Origin: CAYFVR01 sp964346545 | Lineage (GTDB): Bacteria > Desulfobacterota > Desulfobacteria > Desulfobacterales > Desulfococcaceae | DNA: 26,431 nucleotides | Assembly: GCA_964346545.1 (NCBI GenBank) | Contig: CAYFVR010000024.1 | Span: 1 to 26,431 of the forward strand | Direction of reading: 5' to 3' | In this document: positions 7,720 to 15,424 of the stretch, one piece after another | Layout: each line of letters opens with the position of its first letter | Numbering within the stretch: position 1 is the first letter of the stretch | Translations under genes and position numbers: made by a program | Notes under the pieces: model-generated | Seen by the model: only the letters and a program-made list of their open reading frames with translations | The model's database searches: none | Told to the model about the DNA's origin: nothing

Positions 7720-8079
7720 ATGAATTCACCCCAGGATCTTGATTTTACCGTGGACGCCGAAAATCTCTATCGCGAGGAGAACATCACCGACGTCAAGGTG
7801 GCCTCCATCCGCCGGCTCATTCCCATCAAGACCGACGGAAGCGACGACCCGGAGCGGGAGGCGCTGTTCATGGGTCACACCCAGCTCATGACGCCGTCGG
7901 GTCCGCTGCCCATCCAGTGTCCCCTCAACGCCAAAACCCTGGACGAGGCCCTGGACGAATTCCCCGGCGCCATGCGGGAGACCGTGAATCAGTTGATCGA
8001 CGAGGCCCAAAAGGCCCAGTACGATTCCAACCGAATCGTGGTGCCCGGCGACCAGCAGGACAGCAAAATCATCTACTGA
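7720..8079 (+). CDS. Conserved-looking hypothetical protein, 119 aa
   Basis: I do not recognise a named family. The product is acidic and soluble, with no signal peptide, membrane segment or cysteine-rich motif. It has a predicted beta-rich first half (DVKVASIRRLIPIK, then a segment resembling MGHTQLMTPSGPLPIQCPL) and a helical second half (ALDEFPGAMRETVNQLIDEAQK). The start is the ATG at 7720, since AGGAG lies six bases before it; the in-frame TTG at 7714 directly abuts that site and is too close. The ATG-proximal sequence, the ribosome-binding site and the strong third-position GC support a real gene. It precedes the YkgJ-like gene by 84 bases. Function unknown. Confidence 0.85.
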   Translation: MNSPQDLDFTVDAENLYREENITDVKVASIRRLIPIKTDGSDDPEREALFMGHTQLMTPSGPLPIQCPLNAKTLDEALDEFPGAMRETVNQLIDEAQKAQYDSNRIVVPGDQQDSKIIY

Positions 8080-8096
8080 TCCGTCGCCGGAGCCGT

Positions 8097-8118
8097 CCGG
8101 GCGCCGCGCGGCGCCCGG
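8097..8118 (+). other. GC-rich perfect palindrome after the 119-aa gene
   Basis: Two 10-base arms (8097-8106 and 8109-8118) are perfectly complementary and followed by TTCGATTT. It could act as a weak terminator or mRNA 3' stabiliser for the gene at 7720; the T-run is poor. Confidence 0.4.
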
Positions 8119-8163
8119 TTCGATTTCGGCGCCCCCCGCCAATCCCCGCCGCCGGAAGCCCCC

Positions 8164-8853
8164 ATGGAAATGCAGGATCGCCTTCACGCCCTTCGGCACG
8201 TCTACGCGGTGTACGATCGTTTCGCCGAGACGATCCAGACCGCCTGCGAAAAGTTCTGCGCCCGTTGCTGCACCCGGAACGTCACCGCCACCCGCCTGGA
8301 GGCGCTGCTTCTGATCGAGGAAATCGAGTCCGGGGGGTTGGAACCGGTGGACCGGTTTCGGGAAACCCTTCAAGGAGACCGGTTTCGCCCCGCATTCACC
8401 ACCAACCGGTTGGCCGAAATCTGCGTGGCCGGCGGCGATCCGCCCCCGGAGCCCCCGGCCGATCCCGGATGGGGCCCATGCGGGCTGCTGACCGACGACG
8501 CCTGCCCGGCATACGACGCCCGTCCCTTCGCCTGCCGCTGCATGGTTTCCGCGACCCAATGCGGCGAGGGGGGCGCCGCGGAGATGACGCCCCGGATCGT
8601 CGCGGTAAACACCGTCTTCATGCAGACGGTGGAGCATCTGGACGGCGACGGGTTTTCCGGGAACTTGGCCGACCTCCTCGCCTTTCTGGCCGACCCGGAC
8701 CATCGCCAAACGTACCGGATCGGCCGTCCCGATCCGCTGCCGCCGGGGCTGATCCCCAATCGGCCCGCCCCGGTGCTGATGGTTCCCCCGGAACATCGGG
8801 ATGCGGTTCGCCCCTGGCTGGAAGCGCTTCACCGACTGCCGCCGCGCGCGTGA
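8164..8853 (+). CDS. YkgJ-like cysteine-cluster protein
   Basis: A 229-residue soluble protein. The N-terminal motif C28-x3-C32-x2-C35-C36, the later GPCGLL/ACPAYDARPFACR block, and further cysteines in RCMVSATQCG match the cysteine-cluster (CxxCxxCC, putative zinc- or iron-cluster-binding) family typified by YkgJ/UPF0153. Members bind a metal or Fe-S cluster; their reaction is generally unknown. The start is the ATG at 8164, with only a weak GGAAG before it; M3 is an alternative. It may be co-transcribed with the preceding hypothetical gene and is convergent with the amidohydrolase that ends at 8957. Confidence 0.82.
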   Translation: MEMQDRLHALRHVYAVYDRFAETIQTACEKFCARCCTRNVTATRLEALLLIEEIESGGLEPVDRFRETLQGDRFRPAFTTNRLAEICVAGGDPPPEPPADPGWGPCGLLTDDACPAYDARPFACRCMVSATQCGEGGAAEMTPRIVAVNTVFMQTVEHLDGDGFSGNLADLLAFLADPDHRQTYRIGRPDPLPPGLIPNRPAPVLMVPPEHRDAVRPWLEALHRLPPRA

Positions 8854-8956
8854 GCGGGGCGCGGGACCGTCGTGTCGACGTTCTCCTCCGCCGGGAAAAA
8901 AGCCTCGATCCACCGCCCGAGCGCACCCGGAATCTCCCTCGGGGAATGCGAAGAAC

Positions 8957-9799
8957 TCAGGCCAGCCCGAACAGCCGCGCCGCGTTTCCGCCGCAGATGG
9001 CCGCCCGATCGGCCTCGGAGATTCCGGATTCCGCCATGTCGCGGAAATAGCGGCCGGGCTTCAGCAGCGGAAAATCGGTCCCCAAAAGGATGCGATCCGC
9101 GCCGGCCAGGGCCGCGGCGGCGGGGTAGATGTCCGGGGTGTAGAGAAAGGGCGAGGCGGCCGTGTCGAAATAGACGTTGGCCAAGACCTCCCGCACTTCC
9201 CGCTTCAGCAGCCGATAGAAAAAAATCCCGCCGCCCCAGTGGGCGAAAATGATCTTGTTTTCCGGAAACGCCTTGGCCACGCCGTAAATCTGCGCCAGGG
9301 TGTTGGGCGACTTGCCGGGATAGGCGTGGCCCACCGGCTCGTTGGTGTGCAGCATCACCGGCGCGTCCCGCTCCCGACACAAGGCCATCGCCGCCTCCAT
9401 GGCCTCGCGACCCGCGTCGGTGATGCCGTCTTCGTAGAAGGCCAGCTCGCCCACCCCGGCCATGCCGGCGGCCAGGCATCGCTCGGCCTCCCGAGGGGCC
9501 GACGGATGGAGGGGATCGAAGCAGGCCAGCCCGGTGAACCGATCCGGATGGCGGGCGACCGCGTCGAGAATGAAATCGTTCTCCCGTTGAAACGTTTCGG
9601 CGTCGCGCCAGGGAAAGCCGAAGACCACCGCCCGGTCCACGCCTTCCGCGTCCATCATCTCCAGCGTCTCCGCCGCCCCCACCAATCGGGATTTCGGCGA
9701 ATCGTACAGCAGTCGAAAGGCGGGCTCGTCCGGGAAATAGTTGGAGCGGTTTTCTCGGACGCGGGGGGAGAACAGATGGACGTGGGCGTCGACGATCAT
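8957..9799 (-). CDS. Amidohydrolase-2-type metal-dependent hydrolase
   Basis: A 280-residue TIM-barrel hydrolase or decarboxylase. Metal-ligand motifs are DAHVH at 4-8 (H6, H8), H151 in VMLHT, H187 in IFAHWGGG and D242 in LLGTDFP. The pattern fits the amidohydrolase_2 family (ACMS decarboxylase/TatD-like members); the substrate cannot be told from sequence. The frame is open much further upstream, but the ATG at 9799 is preceded by GAGAGGAA at good spacing and the family N-terminus begins exactly there. It stands alone on the minus strand, divergent from the pyruvate-kinase-like gene and convergent with the cysteine-cluster gene. Confidence 0.9.
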   Translation of the reverse strand: MIVDAHVHLFSPRVRENRSNYFPDEPAFRLLYDSPKSRLVGAAETLEMMDAEGVDRAVVFGFPWRDAETFQRENDFILDAVARHPDRFTGLACFDPLHPSAPREAERCLAAGMAGVGELAFYEDGITDAGREAMEAAMALCRERDAPVMLHTNEPVGHAYPGKSPNTLAQIYGVAKAFPENKIIFAHWGGGIFFYRLLKREVREVLANVYFDTAASPFLYTPDIYPAAAALAGADRILLGTDFPLLKPGRYFRDMAESGISEADRAAICGGNAARLFGLA

Positions 9800-9822
9800 T
9801 CGAATTTCCTCTCTCCAGGGTT

Positions 9823-9851
9823 TTGACAAGCCGCGGCTTCCGGCGTATGAA
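9823..9851 (+). promoter_or_regulatory. Sigma70-type promoter for the pyruvate-kinase-like gene
   Basis: Perfect TTGACA at 9823-9828, a 17-base spacer and TATGAA at 9846-9851 (four of six). It predicts a transcript start near 9858 and a leader of about 134 bases before the gene at 9992. This is one of the best promoter matches in the window. Confidence 0.6.
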
Positions 9852-9908
9852 AGGGGCGCGGAACCGTCCATGACGGAGGGCCGGCGCAGCGAATCGGTTC
9901 GATCCTTG

Positions 9909-9930
9909 GTCCGGCTCCTCGGAGCCGGAC
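9909..9930 (+). other. Perfect 10-bp hairpin in the 5' leader of the gene at 9992
   Basis: The arms 9909-9918 and 9921-9930 are exactly complementary with a 2-base centre. The element lies within the predicted leader from the 9823-9851 promoter, 61 bases before the start codon. No T-run follows, so it is not a terminator. Confidence 0.5.
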
Positions 9931-9991
9931 AACGATTCCGCCAAATCGTACACCAATCCCCGTAAATGAGACAAGACCCACGGAGGACATC

Positions 9992-10540
9992 ATGCGGTTC
10001 CAAAAAGCCGGAAAATCCAACACGGACGAAACCCTTCGCTTGGCCCGGGAGCGCCAGCAGGCGCTGGGGATCGAGGAAGTGGTGGTCGCCTCCACCACCG
10101 GAGACACCGCCTACAAGGCGCTGGAACTGTTTTCGGACGCCAAGATCGTGGTGGTCACCTACCACTGCGGATTCCGGGAGCCTTTCCAGAACGTCATGGA
10201 CGACCAGGTCAAGCTGGATCTGGTTGAACGAGGCGCTTCGGTGGTGGCCGCCACCCACGCGCTGTCCGGGGTGGAGCGGGCGGTGGCCAAAAAGCATTCC
10301 GGCGTCTACCCGGCCCTGCTCATCGCCGACACCCTTCGCCTGTTCGGCCAGGGCGTCAAGGTGGCGGTGGAAGTCGCGGTCATGGCGGCCGACTCCGGCT
10401 CGCTTTCCGGCGCGGACGTCGTCTCCGTCGGCGGCACGGGCCGGGGGGCCGACGCGGCCCTGGTGCTCAAGCCGGCCAACCAGTCGGACCTGTTCGACAT
10501 GCGGATCCGGGAAGTGATCTGCAAGCCGGTCGAATTCTGA
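9992..10540 (+). CDS. Stand-alone pyruvate kinase C-terminal (alpha/beta) domain protein
   Basis: A 182-residue protein that matches only the C-terminal PK_C domain of pyruvate kinase and lacks the catalytic barrel. Visible elements are the helix NTDETLRLARERQQ, the strand EEVVVASTTGDTAYKAL (near 28-44), IVVVTYHCGFREP (near 52-64), and the glycine-rich SVGGTGRGADAALVLKPA (near 147-164). In pyruvate kinase this domain binds allosteric effectors, so the protein may be a ligand sensor or enzyme of unknown reaction; free-standing copies are known mainly from archaea and anaerobic bacteria. The start is supported by GGAGG five bases before the ATG. It has its own promoter (9823-9851) and is followed 58 bases later by a zinc-ribbon gene. 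Confidence 0.88.
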   Translation: MRFQKAGKSNTDETLRLARERQQALGIEEVVVASTTGDTAYKALELFSDAKIVVVTYHCGFREPFQNVMDDQVKLDLVERGASVVAATHALSGVERAVAKKHSGVYPALLIADTLRLFGQGVKVAVEVAVMAADSGSLSGADVVSVGGTGRGADAALVLKPANQSDLFDMRIREVICKPVEF

Positions 10541-10598
10541 AACCGTTTCCGGAGGCGGCGCCCGGCGCGGCCCGGCCTCCGACTCCGCGAGGCGATCC

Positions 10599-10931
10599 AT
10601 GTTCTTTCTGATCGGCGGCATCTCCCCCAAGGAAGTCATTCTGGACGAACGGCCGAGGCTCTGCCCGATCTGCGGCCTGGCCCAGGCCCGCTACCGGCGG
10701 ATCGACCATTACCTCAACCTGTTTTTCATCCCGCTGTTTCCGGTGAAGAAGGGGGCGCCGTTTCTGATGTGCGACCGCTGCGAGCGGGCGGTGGAGGAGA
10801 TGGGTCCCGAATACCGAGATGCGGCGGAGGGACGCGGCCCGACCTATGATCGGACCTGCGACCGGTGCGGCCGGGAATTGGAATCCGACTTCCGCCATTG
10901 CCCGTCCTGCGGCGCGCGGGTTTCGGAATGA
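10599..10931 (+). CDS. Small zinc-ribbon protein, 110 aa
   Basis: Four cysteine pairs are visible: CPIC at 22-25, then a CDRC, another CDRC and a terminal CPSC. This suggests two zinc ribbons separated by a hydrophobic stretch (YLNLFFIPLFPV). The first half resembles the zinc-ribbon family whose members share an FFIPLFP core; the C-terminal half is a rubredoxin-like zinc ribbon of the sort found at protein ends. No enzymatic domain is seen. The ATG at 10599 follows GAGGCGATCC. Its TGA overlaps the ATG of the next gene (ATGA at 10928-10931), indicating translational coupling with the tRNA methyltransferase. Role unknown; protein or RNA binding is possible. Confidence 0.83.
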   Translation: MFFLIGGISPKEVILDERPRLCPICGLAQARYRRIDHYLNLFFIPLFPVKKGAPFLMCDRCERAVEEMGPEYRDAAEGRGPTYDRTCDRCGRELESDFRHCPSCGARVSE

Positions 10932-11410
10932 GCGGGGTGGAGCGACACGTGGTGCTGGTGGCCCCGGAGGTCCATTGGAACACCGGCAACATCGGCCGGA
11001 CCTGCCTGGGCGCGGGGGCGTCGCTTCATCTGATTCGGCCGCTGGGCTTTTCCCTGGACGACCGGCAGGTGCGGCGGGCGGGGCTGGATTACTGGGATCG
11101 GGTGCGGCCGCGAATCTGGGCCGATTTCGACGCGTTTCTGGCGGGAACCCGGCCGGCGCCGGGCGAAATGGCGTTGCTGGCCAAAAGCGGGGCCGCTCCG
11201 CTGTGGGAATTGCCCCGATTGCGTCGGTTGTTCCTGGTGTTTGGCTCGGAAACTCGGGGGCTTCCGCCGGAGGTTCTGGATCGGTATCCGAATGCGATCT
11301 TCCACATCCCCATCGCCGACGCCGTCCGCTGTCTCAACCTCTCCACGGCGGCCGGCATCGCCCTGTACGAAAGTCTGCGGCCCTTCCGACCGCCTCACGC
11401 CTGGGCCTGA
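10928..11410 (+). CDS. trmL: TrmL-type tRNA (cytidine/uridine-34-2'-O)-methyltransferase
   Basis: A 160-residue SPOUT-fold methyltransferase that 2'-O-methylates the wobble base of tRNA-Leu isoacceptors in E. coli. The three family motifs are present: NTGNIGRTC at about 18-26, FGSETRGLP in the middle, and a C-terminal knot motif resembling CLNLSTAAGIALYE. Length is close to E. coli TrmL (157 aa). I start at the ATG at 10928, which overlaps the stop of the zinc-ribbon gene by four bases; the frame is open 63 bases further upstream but inside that gene. The 3' end overlaps the convergent TPR gene by 16 bases. It sits with another tRNA anticodon-loop modifier, miaA, in the same region. Confidence 0.92.
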   Translation: MSGVERHVVLVAPEVHWNTGNIGRTCLGAGASLHLIRPLGFSLDDRQVRRAGLDYWDRVRPRIWADFDAFLAGTRPAPGEMALLAKSGAAPLWELPRLRRLFLVFGSETRGLPPEVLDRYPNAIFHIPIADAVRCLNLSTAAGIALYESLRPFRPPHAWA

Positions 11411-12474
11411 CGGTCCTCGTCTTCGGGGGCCTCGCCTCCGCCCGTTTCCACGATTTCCTCGGCTTCCTCGTCGAAGGTTCCGTCCGCCGGCGCTTCGGAT
11501 TCCGCCGCGTCGGCCTCCGGGCCGACGGGGATGGCGTGGCTGCGCAAAATTTCCCGGGCCTTGCGGTGACCCAGTTCCGCCGCCTCGCGCAGGTCCGCCT
11601 CGGCCTTGCGCCGGTCTCCCAGCTTGTTGTGGGCCACGGCCCGATTGTAGTAGGCCAACGCGTAGTTGGCGCGCAGGGCGATGGCGGCGTCGAAGGCCCG
11701 AACCGCCTCGGCGTAATTGCCCTCGGCGTAGAGCTTTCGGCCGTTGGTCATGCGCTGAAGGGCGACGGCCCGATGAAAGGAGCCCTGGTTGGGCCGCTGG
11801 AACTGGTAGCCGCAATGGCGACAAATGCGGGCCTTGGGCTGCACCCGTTCGGCGCATTCCGGGCAGGTCTTGAGCGCCTCCAGGGTGTCCAGCTCGTTCT
11901 TTTCCTTGATCTTCTTGTTGACCGTCACCGTGTATTTTTCCAGAATGCGCTCCATGAAGCGGGCGAAATGGTTTTCGTCCACCGAGTAGATCTGGATTTG
12001 GTGGTTGATTTCGTCCTCGACGATCTTCTGGTTTTCGGCCACGTCGGGCAGAATCAGGGAAAAATCGGCCAGCAGCTCGATGATCTGGCCGTATTTGTCC
12101 AGCTGGAGATTTTCGATGGCGGCCGAACTGCCGATCTCGTTTTTGATGTTCTCGATCTTGAAATAGTCCAGCGCGTTCTTGATCAGGGTCTGGGTGCCGT
12201 CCCGGATGGTTTTTTCCAAGGTGGTGGTGTCGTGATCGCGCTTGAGCCGACGAATCCGTTTCTCGCTTTCCTCCCGGAGCCGGGCCACCTTCTCATCGTG
12301 CCGGTCTTCGTCGTATTTGCGGGTTACCAGAAAGGCGACCAGCGCCCCGACCGTCGAGGCCAGCAAGACCATGAAAATGAGCACGTAGCGGGAGGCGACC
12401 AGAATCGGCATGATGGCGGCGCCGACCACCACGAACACGCCGGCGGCGATCAGGACCACGGAAAAGGTGTTCAT
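11395..12474 (-). CDS. Membrane-anchored zinc-ribbon and TPR protein, 359 aa
   Basis: I do not recognise a named family. From the N-terminus there are two adjacent hydrophobic helices (about 5-30 and 32-49), probably a hairpin in the inner membrane. A charged, coiled-coil-like segment follows (about 55-90), then a helical region to about 200 and a zinc ribbon (CPEC near 206 and CRHCG near 220). Next come about two TPR-like repeats (about 240-310, including the ALAYYNRAVAHNKLG type helix) and a very acidic tail. The true start is the ATG at 12474, with GAGGA upstream; the frame continues 61 codons upstream, but that extension is Pro/Ser-rich and unlike a real N-terminus. It shares the minus strand with miaA (166-base gap). 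It probably scaffolds proteins at the membrane face. Confidence 0.82.
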   Translation of the reverse strand: MNTFSVVLIAAGVFVVVGAAIMPILVASRYVLIFMVLLASTVGALVAFLVTRKYDEDRHDEKVARLREESEKRIRRLKRDHDTTTLEKTIRDGTQTLIKNALDYFKIENIKNEIGSSAAIENLQLDKYGQIIELLADFSLILPDVAENQKIVEDEINHQIQIYSVDENHFARFMERILEKYTVTVNKKIKEKNELDTLEALKTCPECAERVQPKARICRHCGYQFQRPNQGSFHRAVALQRMTNGRKLYAEGNYAEAVRAFDAAIALRANYALAYYNRAVAHNKLGDRRKAEADLREAAELGHRKAREILRSHAIPVGPEADAAESEAPADGTFDEEAEEIVETGGGEAPEDEDRQAQA

Positions 12475-12640
12475 CCGGTTTTCCTCATGAGTGGCTGGAT
12501 TCCGCCCGAAGGCGGGTTGCACGGCAATGGCCGGCTCCCCCGGCCCGTTTTCCGACGGCGGGGAACCCGGTGGGAAATCCCCGGGAAAAGCGGAAGGTCC
12601 GAACGCGGAAGGCGATGGAAATGGGGAACGCGGGCCGTTT

Positions 12641-13729
12641 TCACGGTTTCCCGCCACTGTAGGCCCATCCGCCGTCCCGGCGCAAGAAATTTTTCAGATC
12701 GGGGAGGAGGTCGCCCGCGGCCTCCGGCACGACCCACCGGACGTCGGCCTCGGCCCGGAACCAGGTGAGCTGCCGCTTGGCGTACCGCCGGGTGTCCCGC
12801 TTCAGCAGTCGAACCGTCTCCGCCCAGTCCACCCGTCCGGCCAGATAATCGACCATGTGCCGATAGCCGATGGCCTTCATGGGCTTCAGTTCGGGACCGT
12901 ATCCCCGGGCCAGAAGATCCCGCGCCTCCTCCAGCAGCCCTTCCGCCAGCATGGCGTCCACCCGCCGCTCGATCCGCTCGTACAGCGCCTCCCGCTCCCG
13001 ATAGAGTCCGATCCGGAACGGCCGATAGGGGGCGTCCCCGAATTCGTGGTCGGCCTGGTGGGCCGACAGGGGCCGCCCCGTCACCTCGACCACCTCCAGC
13101 GCCCGAACGATGCGGAAGGCGTCGTTGGGATGAATGCGGGCGGCGGCCTCCGGGTCTTTTTCCGCCAGCCGTTGGTGCAGGGCCGGCGAACCCAGCGCCG
13201 CCGACTCTTCCCGAAGTCGCCGTCGAAGCTCGGGATCGCCGACGGCGGTGGAATCCCCGGCGGACCCGTCCAGGGAAAACATTCCCGACATCAAAGCCCG
13301 GATGTAGAGCCCGGTGCCTCCCGCCACCAGCGGAACGCGCCCGCGCCCGTGAATGTCGGCAACGACTCGCCGGGCCTCCCGGGCGTATCGGGCCGCGTCC
13401 CAGGGCTCGTCGGGGTCGGCCACGTCGATGAGGTGATGGGGCGCGGCGGCCCGCTCCGCCGGCGTGGGCTTGGCCGATCCGATGTTCATGTGGCGGAAAA
13501 TCTGGACCGAGTCGGCCCCCACGATCTCCCCGCCCAGGGCCCGGGCCAGCTCGATGCCGGCGGCGGTCTTGCCCACGCCGGTGGGTCCGCAGATCACCAC
13601 CGCGGGGGGACGGGCGTCGCCCCGGCATTCGTTCGCGCTTGGCGCCCCGCGACCCCGAACGGCGGAAATACCATGGCCGCCGCAAGCCGCCGTCGGAAGC
13701 CGCCGAATCGTTCGGCGTTTTTTCTTCAT
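12641..13729 (-). CDS. miaA: tRNA dimethylallyltransferase MiaA
   Basis: Transfers a dimethylallyl group from DMAPP to N6 of A37 in tRNAs that read U-starting codons. The P-loop GPTGVGKT is at 48-55. It is followed by the family block near DSVQIFRHMNIGSAKP, the HHLIDVADP motif, GGTGLYIRAL, and the C-terminal RRYAKRQLTWFR motif that contacts tRNA. The ATG at 13729 is chosen because the only more upstream ATG (13783) lies within the candidate -10 element. The resulting N-terminus carries about 40 extra basic residues before the P-loop compared with typical MiaA, so an internal GTG nearer the P-loop is possible. No strong ribosome-binding site is visible. Confidence 0.95.
   Translation of the reverse strand: MKKKRRTIRRLPTAACGGHGISAVRGRGAPSANECRGDARPPAVVICGPTGVGKTAAGIELARALGGEIVGADSVQIFRHMNIGSAKPTPAERAAAPHHLIDVADPDEPWDAARYAREARRVVADIHGRGRVPLVAGGTGLYIRALMSGMFSLDGSAGDSTAVGDPELRRRLREESAALGSPALHQRLAEKDPEAAARIHPNDAFRIVRALEVVEVTGRPLSAHQADHEFGDAPYRPFRIGLYREREALYERIERRVDAMLAEGLLEEARDLLARGYGPELKPMKAIGYRHMVDYLAGRVDWAETVRLLKRDTRRYAKRQLTWFRAEADVRWVVPEAAGDLLPDLKNFLRRDGGWAYSGGKP
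13701..13726 (+). terminator. Terminator-like hairpin antisense to the start of miaA
   Basis: On the plus strand CGCCGAA (13701-13707) pairs perfectly with TTCGGCG (13711-13717) around a 3-base loop and is followed by an interrupted T-run (13718-13726). It lies opposite the Lys/Arg-rich first codons of miaA. No plus-strand gene ends here, so it may be a by-product of those codons or may stop antisense transcription. Confidence 0.3.
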
Positions 13730-13781
13730 GGGAATCCGAAATTGGGGGATGGTTGAAAATGGAGGGGATGAATCGGAAAAC

Positions 13782-13810
13782 ACTATAGACGGAACCGCGA
13801 AACGGGTAAA
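13782..13810 (-). promoter_or_regulatory. Candidate sigma70 promoter for miaA
   Basis: Minus strand: TTTACC at 13810-13805, a 17-base spacer and TATAGT at 13787-13782. The start would be near 13775, about 46 bases before the chosen ATG. The -10 is a five-of-six match. Confidence 0.5.
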
Positions 13811-13908
13811 GGAATTTTCGCGCGGGTTCGTCCGGCGCCGACGACATGGCCGGGCGGGAGCGGCGGAAGAGGGAATTCGCCGACCCGGCGCGTCTCCGCA
13901 TTTGAGGA

Positions 13909-13937
13909 TTGCAATCGGACGGGCCTCCCGCTAATGT
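13909..13937 (+). promoter_or_regulatory. Weak candidate promoter for the ktrB-ktrA pair
   Basis: TTGCAA at 13909-13914, a 17-base spacer and TAATGT at 13932-13937, about 85 bases before the ktrB-like start. A TTGACG at 13975-13980 is closer but has no acceptable -10. The rest of the 13730-14025 gap shows nothing else I can support. Confidence 0.28.
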
Positions 13938-14025
13938 TGCCTTCCGCCGGGCCGGGGCCGGTTTCCTCCGGGACTTGACGTTTTTCCGACGAAAGCGGAT
14001 TTCTCTTCTCCAAGGAACTCGAACC

Positions 14026-15420
14026 ATGCCCGCCCGTTCTTCTCCGAAACGTGATCCCGCCTGGCTTTCCCGTTGGTTTCTGGACTTTCCGGCCCGGGCC
14101 TCGGTGCTGGGTTTCGCGGTCCTGATCCTGATCGGCGCGGGCCTGCTGATGCTGCCGGCCGCCTCCACCGGCGCGTCCCTCCAGGCGGTGGACGCCCTCT
14201 TTACCGCCACTTCCGCCGCCTGCGTGACCGGCCTCATCGTCCTGGATACGGGATCGGATTTCACCATGTTCGGTCAGGCGGTGATCCTGCTGCTGATTCA
14301 GACCGGAGGGCTGGGCATCATGACCATTTCGATTCTGTTCCTCCTGGTGGCCGGCGGGCGTCCCGGGTTGATGGAACGGGCGCTGATCCATCAGAATTTC
14401 AGCTACCGGGCCCAGTTGAGCCCGGTGAAGATCCTGCGGAACGTGATTTTGCTCACCCTGGGGCTCGAAGCGGCGGGGGCCCTGCTGCTGTGGCCGGTGT
14501 TCCTGCGGGATTTTTCGCCGGGCGAGGCATTTTATCAGGCCGGGTTCCACGCGGTGAGCGCCTTCTGCAACGCCGGTTTTTCCCTGTTTTCCGACAGCCT
14601 TTCGGGCTATCGAAACCATCCGCTGATGAACCTGGTGGTCTGCGGACTCATTGTCAGCGGCGGCCTGGGCTTCCTGGTCTTGCTGGAAGGCGGGCGCGCC
14701 CTTCGACGAAAACGGCGGCGCTGGGAACGGTTGAGCCTTCACGCCAAAATGGTGGTCGCCACCACGGGATTGCTGCTGGCGGGGAGCTTTCTCCTGGTGC
14801 TGATGCTGGAATGGAACCACACCTTGGCCGACCTTTCCATCCCCGAAAAACTGATGGCGGCGCTGTTCCAGGCGGCGACGCCCCGAACCGCCGGATTCAA
14901 CACGGTGGATATCGGCGCGCTCGCCAACCAAACCCTCTTTTTGTTCGTCCTGCTGATGTTCGTGGGCGGTTCGCCCGGTTCCTGCGCCGGCGGCATCAAG
15001 ACCACCACCCTGGCCTGCCTGGGATTTCTGGGGCTTTCCCGTCTTCGAGGGCACGAGCGGCCCCGACTGTTTCGCCGCACCCTGCCCGAAGGGACGGTCT
15101 GGCAATCTCTCCAGGTGGGGCTCACCAGCGGGCTGGTGGTGGTGGCCGGGCTGATGCTGCTGCTGATCACCGAACGGGGCGACCTTCCGGTGGCGGAAAG
15201 CCGGGCCCAGTTTCCCGAGCTGCTGTTCGAAGTGGTCAGCGCCTTCGGCACGGTGGGCCTTTCCACCGGCGTGACCCCAAACCTGTCCGTCGGCGGCAAG
15301 CTGGTGATCACCGCCCTGATGTTCATCGGCCGGCTGGGGCCGCTGGTGCTGGGCATGGCCATCAGCCGCCACGCCGCGCCCCGGGCCGCCTACGCGGAAG
15401 AAAACGTCATGATCGGATAA
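14026..15420 (+). CDS. ktrB: KtrB/TrkH-family potassium transporter, membrane subunit
   Basis: A 464-residue integral membrane K+ translocating subunit. It has the fourfold membrane-pore-membrane repeat of the TrkH/KtrB family, each repeat carrying a selectivity-filter glycine: ATSAACVTGL near 60-70, FCNAGFSLF near 179-187, TPRTAGFNTVD near 285-295 and AFGTVGLSTGV near 405-415. The MLLMFVGGSPGSCAGGIKTTT loop region before the last repeat, with GG-containing intramembrane turn, is typical of KtrB. The start is the ATG at 14026, with AAGGA nine bases upstream; the open frame before it is unsupported. It lies four bases upstream of the regulatory RCK subunit, forming an evident two-gene operon. 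Confidence 0.94.
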   Translation: MPARSSPKRDPAWLSRWFLDFPARASVLGFAVLILIGAGLLMLPAASTGASLQAVDALFTATSAACVTGLIVLDTGSDFTMFGQAVILLLIQTGGLGIMTISILFLLVAGGRPGLMERALIHQNFSYRAQLSPVKILRNVILLTLGLEAAGALLLWPVFLRDFSPGEAFYQAGFHAVSAFCNAGFSLFSDSLSGYRNHPLMNLVVCGLIVSGGLGFLVLLEGGRALRRKRRRWERLSLHAKMVVATTGLLLAGSFLLVLMLEWNHTLADLSIPEKLMAALFQAATPRTAGFNTVDIGALANQTLFLFVLLMFVGGSPGSCAGGIKTTTLACLGFLGLSRLRGHERPRLFRRTLPEGTVWQSLQVGLTSGLVVVAGLMLLLITERGDLPVAESRAQFPELLFEVVSAFGTVGLSTGVTPNLSVGGKLVITALMFIGRLGPLVLGMAISRHAAPRAAYAEENVMIG

Positions 15421-15424
15421 TGCC

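Noticed and set aside
9870..9965. A 31-codon ORF in the leader of the pyruvate-kinase-like gene
   Set aside because: No ribosome-binding site precedes it and it runs through the hairpin; not supportable as a gene.
9800..10639. 280-codon upstream extension of the amidohydrolase frame
   Set aside because: It is antisense to the pyruvate-kinase-like gene, and a proper ribosome-binding site precedes the ATG at 9799.
12475..12640. Possible extra gene or leader between miaA and the TPR gene
   Set aside because: The open frame is Pro/Ser/Gly-rich without a ribosome-binding site; nothing else is visible in these 166 bases.
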